Origin: Planctomycetales bacterium
Lineage (GTDB): Bacteria > Planctomycetota > SZUA-567
DNA length: 18,954 nt
NCBI GenBank assembly: GCA_025997475.1
Contig: BNUQ01000039.1
Location: forward strand, 1 to 18,954
Direction of reading: 5' to 3'
Below, piece after piece: positions 1 to 5,876 of this stretch (position 1 is the first letter of the stretch; each line of letters begins with the position of its first letter). Position numbers and translations under genes: made by a program. Under the pieces are notes generated by a model. That model searched no databases and had not been told where the DNA came from. It was given only the letters and a program-made list of their open reading frames with translations.

Positions 1-1165
1 AGAAATCAAAGCCCGTGCGGTCGTTTTTCGCTTTTTCGGTCGCGCTGACTGCCCGCTCGCCGTTCAACAAGTGAATGCCGAAAGTCGGCGACGAGGTTAC
101 GAACAAATTATCCCACGTGAAATTGCCGTAAAGACCGAGGCGCAAGGTGTTGTCGGTAACTTCGCCGAGCGAGAAATTGCCGCCGTTCGGCGTTTTGCTT
201 TCGGTGTGATTCCACGAATAACCGATTAACGCGCCGAGTTCGAGTTCTTGCGAGAGTTTGTAACCGACGCCCGTCGCCACGCCCACGCCGCCGAAATCCG
301 AACCGGTGATTTTTCTGCCGTTGCGCGCGGTGTTGTCCTGCGAGCCGAAACCGCCATACGCTTTGACGAAGCCGACCAACCCGCGGTCGCCCGAACCCGT
401 TGCGCCACCCGCCGAAGCACGACCGCCGACGAGCGAGTTCAAGACGACGTTGTGAATAGCCGAGTCGCCGAACTGTTGCGCAATCGCGCTGTTGAATTGT
501 TGAACGCTGTTGAGCGTCAACGTCGCCGAAGCCGCGGCGGCTTGGGCGCCGCTACTATCGCGGTTGCCGGACGCCTGTTCGGTCGCAAGTATGGTTTTCA
601 CAACACTCTCGACCGCGGCAGTCGCGGCGGCTTCGGCTTTCGCAACGCCGCCATCGGAATCACCGCTATTGGCGGCTTTGGTGCCGTCATAGACCAGCGT
701 ATAGACGTATGCCGCGATACCGGCGGCACCACCACCGGCGGCTTGGATAGCGGCAATGAGATTACTGTTTTCGACCGCGGCGTTCGCGGCGGCGGTTTGG
801 TCGGTGTTGGGGTCGCCACCACAAATTACGCCGTAAGCGATACTAACGGCGACAACTAACGGATTGTCGGCATAAAGCGCTTTACCATTATTAAGAACAA
901 TACCATTCAGTCCGAATTGTTGGGCGACCTTACCTAAATTAGTCTCGAAATCATCAGTGACATTCGCCATTAACGCATTGATAACGGCGGTCATATCGGC
1001 GTTCGGATTTTGGGCAACGAGCGCGGAAATAGCGTCGGAAATAGCGTCGGCTTTGGCGGACTCCGCCGTTGCAAACATCATCCCCGCCGTGAGCGCGACC
1101 GCCGACAGCAACTTCCATCCCCGCGCCGTGGCGCGTTGTAACCACAGATTCTTGAAACTTCTCAT
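1..1165 (-). CDS. Autotransporter-type outer-membrane protein, 3' end cut by window edge
   Basis: An open frame runs from the ATG at 1163-1165 to the left edge without a stop (388 codons visible). The start is supported by a strong ribosome site (GGGAGG about 8 bases upstream). Residues 1-39 form a signal peptide: basic start (MRSFKNLWLQR), hydrophobic core (LLSAVALTAGMMFA), cleavage likely after SAKA. Residues ~40-255 are an Ala/Asn/Gly-rich passenger with no recognised domain. From about residue 260 (GLVGFVKAYGGFG, then GVGYKLSQELELGALIGYSW and LYGNFTWDNLF) alternating aromatic and polar residues look like the first strands of an autotransporter beta-barrel. The barrel would export the passenger to the surface. 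The passenger is short and its role is unknown. The signal peptide and barrel are clear; the missing C-terminus is not in the window. Confidence 0.85.
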   Translation of the reverse strand, partial: MRSFKNLWLQRATARGWKLLSAVALTAGMMFATAESAKADAISDAISALVAQNPNADMTAVINALMANVTDDFETNLGKVAQQFGLNGIVLNNGKALYADNPLVVAVSIAYGVICGGDPNTDQTAAANAAVENSNLIAAIQAAGGGAAGIAAYVYTLVYDGTKAANSGDSDGGVAKAEAAATAAVESVVKTILATEQASGNRDSSGAQAAAASATLTLNSVQQFNSAIAQQFGDSAIHNVVLNSLVGGRASAGGATGSGDRGLVGFVKAYGGFGSQDNTARNGRKITGSDFGGVGVATGVGYKLSQELELGALIGYSWNHTESKTPNGGNFSLGEVTDNTLRLGLYGNFTWDNLFVTSSPTFGIHLLNGERAVSATEKAKNDRTGFDF

Positions 1166-1203
1166 AACCAATCCTCCCCTAAAAAAGAAAAAAAGTGACC
1201 GAA

Positions 1204-1245
1204 AAAACAAAAAAACGCCCATCTCCAAAACGGAAATGGGCGTTT
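1204..1245 (-). terminator. Intrinsic terminator of repeat copy 1
   Basis: On the minus strand the stem 1213-1222 pairs with 1236-1245 (AAACGCCCAT / ATGGGCGTTT). It extends inward by three more pairs after one mismatch, around an AAAAC-side loop. A U-rich tract follows (complement of 1202-1215). The hairpin and T tract have the classic order only on the minus strand, so the repeat is probably transcribed leftward, ending about 35 bp upstream of the autotransporter start. Confidence 0.75.
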
Positions 1246-1270
1246 CCAAGAAAATCAAATTGACGCAAAA

Positions 1271-1420
1271 CTAATGGCAATAAAAAAAGGACGCCATTAC
1301 CGCGTCCAGACCAAGGACCTTCCAGAGCCCCATACTCACAACGCCAATAAACAGCGCCCCGGCGGGCACGGTTGCGAGTATGGGAAGGGTATAAACTGGA
1401 AGGTTTTTGGTCTGTCCCAT
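1271..1420 (-). CDS. Possible 49-aa hydrophobic protein in repeat copy 1
   Basis: ATG at 1418-1420, TAG at 1271-1273, with the intrinsic terminator 26 bp downstream. The peptide begins MGQTKNLPVYTLPILATVPA and continues with a hydrophobic stretch (ALFIGVVSMGLWKVLGL) that could span a membrane once or twice. An in-frame stop lies four codons upstream, so this ATG is the first possible start; no clear Shine-Dalgarno is visible. The same peptide is encoded in copy 2. The opposite strand also has an open frame starting at 1274 (MAIKKGRHYRVQ...), polar and without a ribosome site. The minus frame is preferred because of the terminator. I do not recognise a family; the ORF could be incidental to a structured RNA. 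Confidence 0.35.
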   Translation of the reverse strand: MGQTKNLPVYTLPILATVPAGALFIGVVSMGLWKVLGLDAVMASFFYCH

Positions 1421-1505
1421 TTGGTTACGCCGCTAATAAACCGCATTAACGCCGTGTTTGTCTAACACTAAATTCTCTGGCTGATATAATTTTCCCCTTC
1501 CCTCA

Positions 1506-1548
1506 AAAACAAAAAAAACGCCCATCTCCAAAACGGAAATGGGCGTTT
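1506..1548 (-). terminator. Intrinsic terminator of repeat copy 2
   Basis: Same hairpin as in copy 1 (1516-1525 with 1539-1548), followed on the minus strand by a U-rich tract (complement of 1505-1518). Confidence 0.75.
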
Positions 1549-1573
1549 CCACGAAAATCAAATTGACGCAAAA

Positions 1574-1723
1574 CTAATGGCAATAAAAAAAGGACGCCAT
1601 TACCGCGTCCAGACCAAGGACCTTCCAGAGCCCCATACTCACAACGCCAATAAACAGCGCCCCGGCGGGCACGGTTGCGAGTATGGGAAGGGTATAAACT
1701 GGAAGGTTTTTGGTCTGTCCCAT
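1574..1723 (-). CDS. Possible 49-aa hydrophobic protein in repeat copy 2
   Basis: Encodes exactly the same 49 residues as the ORF at 1271-1420 (no nucleotide differences). ATG at 1721-1723, TAG at 1574-1576, terminator 26 bp downstream. Here a TAA lies directly before the ATG, again fixing the start. Because the two copies are identical, they give no information about selection on the protein versus on the RNA structure. Confidence 0.35.
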   Translation of the reverse strand: MGQTKNLPVYTLPILATVPAGALFIGVVSMGLWKVLGLDAVMASFFYCH

Positions 1724-1788
1724 TTAGTAACGCCGCTACAAGCGGCTGATTGTCTAACGCTAAATTCTCTGGCTGATAGAATTTTTCC

Positions 1789-1898
1789 TTTTAAGAAATT
1801 TTTAAGGGCTTTAAGCGGTTTAAGGATTTTAAGAAAATTAAGAAACGCAAGGGAGCAAATCTTTTAACTCTTAACTCTAAACTCTCAACTCTGCTCTT
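1789..1898. repeat. TTTAAG-type repeats and heptamer run 3' of the first DUF1640-like gene
   Basis: About 1790-1856 is a degenerate series of TTTAAG/TTAAG units ending in AAACGCAAGGG. It is followed at 1864-1891 by four heptamers (TTAACTC, TTAACTC, TAAACTC, TCAACTC). The heptamers lie just past the stop codon of the minus-strand gene ending at 1900. The same two-part arrangement recurs between all four paralogues. No gene is seen here. Confidence 0.7.
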
Positions 1899-1899
1899 C

Positions 1900-2250
1900 T
1901 CACCGCCACTGCAAAACCGTCAACAACAACGCCGTTTGCGTGACAAAACCGCCAACCAACCACATTATCGACGAATTACGCAACTTCTCTATTTTAAGTT
2001 CTAAATCGGCTTTAATTTGCACCAATTTTATTTCCAAGTCGTGAATATCGCCTTTGGTCGCTAATTCTTGGCGCGTCTTTTCGTCGAGCAAGCGATTGTC
2101 GGCGATTTTCTTTTCCGTCGCCTCAACAGCAATCTCCACCGCCTTCTCAATGACCTCTATCTGCACTTTCGCCTGTTGTTCGCTAAAGCCCGCCGCCTTA
2201 AACCGCGCGAGCCAATCCAACGCATCAAAAGACAAAGGCATCGTCAACAT
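1900..2250 (-). CDS. DUF1640-like coiled-coil membrane-tail protein, paralogue 1
   Basis: 116 aa. Residues 1-20 are a head shared by all four paralogues (MLTMPLSFDALDWLARFKAA). Next comes an AGFSEQQAKVQIEVIEKAVE segment, a charged helical stretch with the LATKGDI signature, a short coiled coil (LEIKLVQIKADLELKIEKLR), and a C-terminal membrane helix (MWLVGGFVTQTALLLTVLQW). This order matches the DUF1640/CCDC90-like family: small coiled-coil proteins anchored by a C-terminal helix, with no settled bacterial role. The start is ATG 2248-2250; an alternative Met is three residues later, and neither has a good ribosome site. The tail is type A, shared with paralogue 2. Confidence 0.75.
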   Translation of the reverse strand: MLTMPLSFDALDWLARFKAAGFSEQQAKVQIEVIEKAVEIAVEATEKKIADNRLLDEKTRQELATKGDIHDLEIKLVQIKADLELKIEKLRNSSIMWLVGGFVTQTALLLTVLQWR

Positions 2251-2347
2251 AAAATAAGCGTTTAAGCGAGTTAATAATTTAAGAAACGCAAGGGCGCAAA
2301 CCTTTTAACTCTTAACTCTAAACTTTCAACTCTCAACTCTGCTCTTC
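2251..2347. repeat. Spacer repeats between DUF1640-like paralogues 1 and 2
   Basis: Contains the TTTAAG-type series (from about 2259, AAGCGTTTAAGCGAGTT...) and then a heptamer run at about 2305-2340 (TTAACTC, TTAACTC, TAAACTT, TCAACTC, TCAACTC). The run nearly touches the TGA of paralogue 2. Closely resembles 1790-1898. Confidence 0.7.
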
Positions 2348-2731
2348 TCACCGCCATTGCAAAACCGTCAGCAACAACGCCGTTTGCGTGACAAAACCGC
2401 CAACTAACCACATCACCAACGAATTACGCAGTTTTTCTATCTTAATCTCTAAATCGGCTTTAATCCGTTCCATTTTCGCCTCTATTTGCGCCAGTTTTAC
2501 ATCCGTTTCAGCGCGTAACAAAGCGATGTCGCCTTTGGTCGCTAATTCTTGGCGCGTCTTTTCGTCCAATAAACGATTATCGGCGATTTCCTGTTTGGTC
2601 GTCTCAACCGCAAATTCAACCGTTTTCTCGATAACCTTTATTTGCACCTTCGCCTGCGCTTCGGTAAAGCCCGCCGCCTTAAACCGCGCGAGCCAATCCA
2701 ACGCATCAAAAGACAAAGGCATCGTCAGCAT
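2348..2731 (-). CDS. DUF1640-like coiled-coil membrane-tail protein, paralogue 2
   Basis: 127 aa. Same head as its neighbours (MLTMPLSFDALDWLARFKAA), then GFTEAQAKVQIKVIEKTVEF, the LATKGDI signature, and a coiled coil longer than in paralogue 1 (LRAETDVKLAQIEAKMERIK). It ends with the type A membrane tail (MWLVGGFVTQTALLLTVLQW) identical to paralogue 1. The differences are concentrated in the coiled coil, so the array looks like shared ends around a variable middle. Likely inserted in the inner membrane with the coiled coil on one side; function unknown. Confidence 0.75.
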   Translation of the reverse strand: MLTMPLSFDALDWLARFKAAGFTEAQAKVQIKVIEKTVEFAVETTKQEIADNRLLDEKTRQELATKGDIALLRAETDVKLAQIEAKMERIKADLEIKIEKLRNSLVMWLVGGFVTQTALLLTVLQWR

Positions 2732-2739
2732 AAAAAAAA

Positions 2740-2910
2740 TAAGCGTTTAAGCGGGTTAAGAATTTAAGAAACGCAAAGAACGCAAGCGCAACTCTGAACG
2801 CTGAATTCTCACTTGGACAAAAACGTTAAAAAAGACAGCACTATCGCCGAAGTCCCCACCATCGTCGCTATCGCCGCCCCCAGCACCACCGTAACCATCA
2901 TTTTCGTCAA
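2740..2910. repeat. Recent direct duplication, copy 1 (offset 468 bp)
   Basis: Nearly identical to 3208-3378. It spans the spacer (TTTAAG-type repeats plus heptamers GAATTCA/GCGTTCA-like on the minus strand) and the 3' third of the adjacent gene, which encodes the type B membrane tail. Only one or two bases differ, so the duplication or gene conversion is recent. Confidence 0.85.
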
Positions 2911-3201
2911 ATCGGCTTTAATCTGCGATAATTTCACGTCCGTTTCGGCGCGTAACTTATCAATTTCGGCGCGAATCTTTGTGCTTTCAATTTCTAAATC
3001 ACCCTTGTTCGCTAATTCTCGTCGCGTTTTTTCGTCCAACAGGCGATTGTCGGCGATTTTATTTTCCGTCGCCTCGACGGCGACAGCCACCGCTTTCTCA
3101 ACGACTTCAATTTGCACTTTCGCCTGCGCTTCGGTAAAGCCCGCCGCCTTAAACCGCGCAAGCCAATCCAACGCATCAAAAGACAAAGGCATCGTCAGCA
3201 T
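2809..3201 (-). CDS. DUF1640-like coiled-coil membrane-tail protein, paralogue 3
   Basis: 130 aa. Same head as the other copies, then EAQAKVQIEVVEKAVAVAVE and a LANKGDL variant of the signature. A heptad-rich coiled coil follows (STKIRAEIDKLRAETDVKLS), then a type B C-terminal membrane segment (MMVTVVLGAAIATMVGTSAI, then VLSFLTFLSK). The type B tail is identical at DNA level to that of paralogue 4 and unrelated to the type A tail of paralogues 1 and 2. TGA is followed at once by heptamers. Function unknown; assignment rests on the family-wide architecture. Confidence 0.75.
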   Translation of the reverse strand: MLTMPLSFDALDWLARFKAAGFTEAQAKVQIEVVEKAVAVAVEATENKIADNRLLDEKTRRELANKGDLEIESTKIRAEIDKLRAETDVKLSQIKADLTKMMVTVVLGAAIATMVGTSAIVLSFLTFLSK

Positions 3202-3207
3202 AAAAAA

Positions 3208-3378
3208 TAAGCGTTTAAGCGGGTTAAGAATTTAAGAAACGCCAAGAACGCAAGCGCAACTCTGAACGCTGAATTCTCACTTGGACAAAAACGTTAAAAA
3301 AGACAGCACTATCGCCGAAGTCCCCACCATCGTCGCTATCGCCGCCCCCAGCACCACCGTAACCATCATTTTCGTCAA
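3208..3378. repeat. Recent direct duplication, copy 2
   Basis: Partner of 2740-2910. Identity ends exactly where the two genes' coiled-coil regions begin to differ (about 3379), consistent with tail exchange between paralogues. Confidence 0.85.
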
Positions 3379-3648
3379 CTTTACCTCAAGGTCGCGAATA
3401 TCGTCTTTGGTATCGGCGCGCAATTTAATTTCCAAATCGTGAATGTCGCCTTTGGTCGCTAATTCTTGGCGCGTCTTTTCGTCGAGCAAGCGATGGTCGG
3501 CAATTTTCTTTTCCGTCGTCTCAACAGCAATCTCCACCGCCTTCTCAATGACCTCTATCTGCACTTTCGCCTGTTGTTCGCTAAAGCCCGCCGCCTTAAA
3601 CCGCGCGAGCCAATCCAACGCATCAAAAGACAAAGGCATCGTCAGCAT
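3277..3648 (-). CDS. DUF1640-like coiled-coil membrane-tail protein, paralogue 4
   Basis: 123 aa from the ATG at 3646-3648. The frame is open 72 codons further upstream, but that extension encodes low-complexity sequence from the TTTAAG repeats, while the other three copies all begin at MLTMPLSF, so the inner start is chosen. The N-terminal half is almost the same as paralogue 1 (SEQQAKVQIEVIEKAVEIAV). The coiled coil has two DI-R/H-DLE-KL units (GDIHDLEIKL and DDIRDLEVKL), and the tail is type B, identical to paralogue 3. It is therefore a mosaic of a paralogue-1-type front and a paralogue-3-type back. Confidence 0.75.
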   Translation of the reverse strand: MLTMPLSFDALDWLARFKAAGFSEQQAKVQIEVIEKAVEIAVETTEKKIADHRLLDEKTRQELATKGDIHDLEIKLRADTKDDIRDLEVKLTKMMVTVVLGAAIATMVGTSAIVLSFLTFLSK

Positions 3649-3730
3649 AAAAAATAAGCGTTTAAGCGGGTTAAGAATTTTAAGGGGTTTAAGAAACGCA
3701 ACGGGCGCAATTTCATTCAACGCGGAACTT
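3649..3730. repeat. TTTAAG-type repeats upstream of the DUF1640-like array
   Basis: Series of TTTAAG units (AAGCGTTTAAGCGGGTTAAG, TTTTAAGGGGTTTAAG) ending in AAACGCAACGGGCGCAA. Same composition as the spacers inside the array and as the 5' side of the exbD-like gene at 14216-14262. Confidence 0.6.
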
Positions 3731-3925
3731 TCAACTTTTTTTGTCGCCACCCTTGACAATATCGGTGAAATCCGACCAGTCCTCAACCTTGAACACCCGA
3801 ATATCCCGCACCGATTTCCGAAACCATTCAACCACCGACTTATCGGCACAACCGGACAACGCACTATAAAGAATTTACCCGCCGATGCAATATCCTTTCG
3901 AAAAAAATGGCGGCGAAAAGCGCGA
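3731..3925 (-). pseudogene. Decayed protein-coding remnant
   Basis: Two minus-strand frames give protein-like sequence that would join across a frameshift. One reads [17 protein letters not shown] (about 3860-3905). The other ends [20 protein letters not shown], then [17 protein letters not shown], with TGA at 3731-3733. The second frame is closed by a TAA just upstream and lacks a convincing start. The phrase composition ([25 protein letters not shown]) is more like real protein than repeat-derived sequence. I do not recognise the family. It could also be chance. Confidence 0.3.
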
Positions 3926-3930
3926 AGAGA

Positions 3931-4040
3931 AATTTAAGCGGTTTAAGCAACGCCAAGACGCAATTATTCAAAATTGCGCGAAGCGTGTTTGAAAAATCAA
4001 ACTCCACAATTGTTAATAGTGAATTTTTAATTGTGAATTG
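3931..4040. repeat. Heptamer/core element A, 3' of yggS
   Basis: TTTAAG-type units at 3931-3950 are followed by the core (GCGCGAAGCG at 3976-3985, then TGTTTGAAAAATCAAACTCC at 3986-4005). A right arm of five 7-bp units lies at 4006-4040 (ACAATTG, TTAATAG, TGAATTT, TTAATTG, TGAATTG). The arm ends one base from the TGA of the minus-strand yggS-like gene. The left arm is degenerate. Confidence 0.75.
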
Positions 4041-4041
4041 C

Positions 4042-4740
4042 TCACTGAAACAGCCGCGAGCCGACGCGCACCAACGTCGCGCCTTCGAGAATCGCGCCGG
4101 TGAAATCGTGGCTCATTCCCATAGATAATTGCGGCAAACTTTGACCGAGGGCGTCTTGCAAACGGTCGCGGAGTTCCGCCAAGCGGCGAAAAAACGGACG
4201 CGCCGTTTCGTTGTCCGTGTGTAGCGGCGCCATTCCCATCAAGCCGGTCAAGCGCCAGCGGCGACACGCCGTCGCCGAGCGCGCCAGCGGCAACACGGCG
4301 TCGAGAGTAAGCGGCAAGCCGTTTTTGCTCGCTTCGCCGCCGAGGTTCACTTCCAACAAAATCTCTAAATCGACCTTGCGGCTGTCGGCGTGCCGTTCCA
4401 ACGTCGCCAACAATTCCGGCGCTTCGACGCTGTGGATGACGGTGAAGGCGGGACGCGCCGCGTCGCCGAGAATTTTTTTAACTTTGTTGCGTTGCAGGTG
4501 TCCGATGAAATGCCAGCGCGCCGGCGGCATATCGGCGAGCGCGTTGATTTTATTCATTCCGTCTTCGACGCGATTTTCACCGAAGTCGCGAACGCCGAGC
4601 GCGGACAATTCGCGCACCGTTGCCGCGCCGACGTATTTCGTCGCGGCGACTAACGTTACTTCGTTTATGTCGCGGCGCGCGGCGGCGCAAGCGGCGGCGA
4701 TTTCGGCGCGGACCTGCCGGAGGTTTTCTGCGAGGTTCAT
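4042..4740 (-). CDS. yggS: YggS/PLPBP-family pyridoxal-phosphate-binding protein
   Basis: 232 aa, typical length for the family. It binds PLP as a Schiff base and helps vitamin B6 and amino-acid homeostasis in the cytoplasm; no enzyme activity is established for the family. Visible signatures: VAATKYV with the PLP lysine at K35, FGENRVEDGMNK, WHFIGHLQRNK, and the C-terminal SMGMSHDFTGAILEGATLVR followed by VGSRLF, which binds the phosphate. The ATG at 4738-4740 has AAAGGA seven bases upstream. It is monocistronic as far as can be seen, bracketed by heptamer elements A (3' side) and B (5' side). Not next to the usual partners (proC, yggT, pilT). Confidence 0.93.
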   Translation of the reverse strand: MNLAENLRQVRAEIAAACAAARRDINEVTLVAATKYVGAATVRELSALGVRDFGENRVEDGMNKINALADMPPARWHFIGHLQRNKVKKILGDAARPAFTVIHSVEAPELLATLERHADSRKVDLEILLEVNLGGEASKNGLPLTLDAVLPLARSATACRRWRLTGLMGMAPLHTDNETARPFFRRLAELRDRLQDALGQSLPQLSMGMSHDFTGAILEGATLVRVGSRLFQ

Positions 4741-4760
4741 AGATTATCCTTTGGTGGCGA

Positions 4761-4905
4761 GAGTTTAGCGTTCAGAGTTCAGAGTTAAGAGTTTAGAGTT
4801 CAGCGTTTAGCGTTTAGAGTTCAGAGTTCAGAGTTCGGATAGAGTGAAGTTTGATTTTTAAGACGCGCGAAGCGCCTCCACTGCTAAACTCTGAACTCTG
4901 AACTC
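4761..4905. repeat. Heptamer/core element B
   Basis: Left arm 4761-4837 is eleven consecutive 7-bp units of the form GAGTTYA/GCGTTTA/GAGTTAA. The middle 4838-4884 carries the core in reverse orientation (AGTTTGATTTTT then GCGCGAAGCGC). Right arm 4885-4905 is TAAACTC, TGAACTC, TGAACTC, the inverse of the left arm. It runs directly into the TGA of the gene ending at 4906. The arms can form a hairpin of at least 21 bp. Confidence 0.85.
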
Positions 4906-5826
4906 TCATTCCTCATTTTCTCCCATTTGCACATAGCGCGGATACGTCGCGGCGTTTTCGGCGTAGCGGCGGAGATATTCGCGCCCCATAATGTGTTCGC
5001 GCCAGTCGCGTATTTTCGCCGCCGAAAAATACGCCGCGTCGATGACGTGCTCTTCCCGCGGGTCAATCCGCAATTCGCCGCCGACGACCGTCGCGGCAAA
5101 TTGGTGGCAGTGCAGATGTATGCGCGGGTTAATGCGTTCAAGCAAGCCGACGTAGCCGTCAATCCGAATAGCCAAACCGGTTTCTTCGCGCGCTTCGCGG
5201 ACGGCGGCGGCGGTCAGCGCTTCGCCGCGAAGTTGTCCGCCGCCGGGCAAGCCCCAGCGGATTTTGTCGTCGTAGCGGTTGCGCACGAGCAAAATTTCGT
5301 CCGCCGGATTTTTGAGAAAAGAAAACGCCGCCGCCGTGATTTTTTCCGGGTCGGCGCGGCGAATTTTTTTCACCAAATTGCTGGTGCTTAAACCGGCGAC
5401 GAGCGGCGTGAAGACGATTTTCCCGCCGTGATTTTCGACGGCGGCGCGCTCGGCGGGGTCGAGCGTCGCCAAAGTGTAATCGGCGCTTTTGACATACACG
5501 TCCGGCTCGACGGCGGCGAGTAGCCGGTCGCAACGGCGGTCGTGAAAAACGACGACGAAGTCCACCGGCGCGAGCGCGGCGAGCAACGCGGCGCGGTCGT
5601 CTTCGCCGACGAACGGGCGGTCGGGGGTTTTGAGCGATTGCACGGAACTGTCGGCGTTGACCAACACGAGCAACACATCGCCGGCGTTCGCCGCCTGCGT
5701 CAGCGACTGCAAATGCCCGCGATGAAGCAAGTCGAAACAACCGTTGGTGCAGACCAATTTCCGGCGGTCGCGCCGCAGGTTTTCGCGCATCGGCAAAAAT
5801 TCGGCGAGCGTCGTTATTTTTCCCAT
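4906..5826 (-). CDS. RfaE2-type nucleotidyltransferase fused to NUDIX hydrolase
   Basis: 306 aa from ATG 5824-5826, which has AGAGGA seven bases upstream; a TTG 18 bases earlier has none. Residues ~1-155 are a heptose-1-phosphate nucleotidyltransferase domain (HldE C-terminal/RfaE2 type): TNGCFDLLHRGHL with H35 and H38 of the HxGH motif, DRPFVGEDDR, DVYVKSADYT, GLSTSNLVKKI. Residues ~165-300 are a NUDIX domain with a complete box at 196-218 (G-X5-E-X7-REAREETGL) after WGLPGG. The first domain would activate heptose-1-phosphate (ADP-heptose for LPS core); the second would hydrolyse a nucleoside-diphosphate-linked compound. I know of NadM-NUDIX fusions but not this pair as standard. Divergent from the SDR gene, sharing a 50-bp gap. 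Confidence 0.85.
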   Translation of the reverse strand: MGKITTLAEFLPMRENLRRDRRKLVCTNGCFDLLHRGHLQSLTQAANAGDVLLVLVNADSSVQSLKTPDRPFVGEDDRAALLAALAPVDFVVVFHDRRCDRLLAAVEPDVYVKSADYTLATLDPAERAAVENHGGKIVFTPLVAGLSTSNLVKKIRRADPEKITAAAFSFLKNPADEILLVRNRYDDKIRWGLPGGGQLRGEALTAAAVREAREETGLAIRIDGYVGLLERINPRIHLHCHQFAATVVGGELRIDPREEHVIDAAYFSAAKIRDWREHIMGREYLRRYAENAATYPRYVQMGENEE

Positions 5827-5843
5827 CGCCACGTCCTCTATCA

Positions 5844-5871
5844 ATTAAGAATTAAAAATTAAAAATTAGAG
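5844..5871. repeat. Heptamer run in divergent promoter gap
   Basis: Four 7-bp units (ATTAAGA, ATTAAAA, ATTAAAA, ATTAGAG) fill the gap between two divergent genes, ending five bases before the ATG at 5877. Any promoters for both genes must lie in or next to this AT-rich run. Confidence 0.7.
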
Positions 5872-5876
5872 CCAAT

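Larger units (their letters stand above)
1202..1491. repeat. Twin ~290-bp repeat, copy 1
   Basis: Identical to copy 2 (offset 303 bp) over roughly 1250-1421, apart from one base near the left end. It then diverges (1422-1458) and matches again at the right end (TGTCTAAC-A/G-CTAAATTCTC and onward to ~1491). Internal symmetry is strong: 1289-1294/1302-1307 (6 bp), 1308-1325/1396-1413 (16 of 18; the two exceptions are G-U pairs if read as plus-strand RNA), 1329-1337/1376-1384 (9 bp perfect), 1339-1342/1371-1374, and 1356-1359/1364-1367. Nested, these make one long bulged hairpin. The left end carries an intrinsic terminator for minus-strand transcription. No target-site duplication or transposase is evident. 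Confidence 0.9.
1505..1788. repeat. Twin ~290-bp repeat, copy 2
   Basis: Second copy of the element at 1202-1491, with a 13-bp spacer between them, in the same orientation. The 49-codon ORF region is base-for-base identical to copy 1. The region just upstream of the ORF differs: copy 2 has a small CCGCT-ACA-AGCGG hairpin there, replacing a longer unrelated stretch in copy 1. Identity of the core with divergence outside suggests either a recent duplication or conversion limited to the core. Confidence 0.9.

Noticed and set aside
248..859. Long plus-strand open frame opposite the autotransporter gene
   Set aside because: It mirrors the GC-rich minus-strand gene, which has a signal peptide, a strong ribosome site and barrel-like strands. 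The plus frame gives Arg/Gly-rich sequence without domains.
1274..1465. Plus-strand ORFs MAIKKGRHYRVQ... at 1274 and 1577
   Set aside because: Same DNA as the minus-strand 49-aa ORF. No ribosome site, polar low-information peptide, and the only terminator faces the other way. Not fully excluded.
3649..3864. 72-codon N-terminal extension of DUF1640-like paralogue 4
   Set aside because: The extension is encoded by TTTAAG repeats and a gene remnant; the other three paralogues start at MLTMPLSF.
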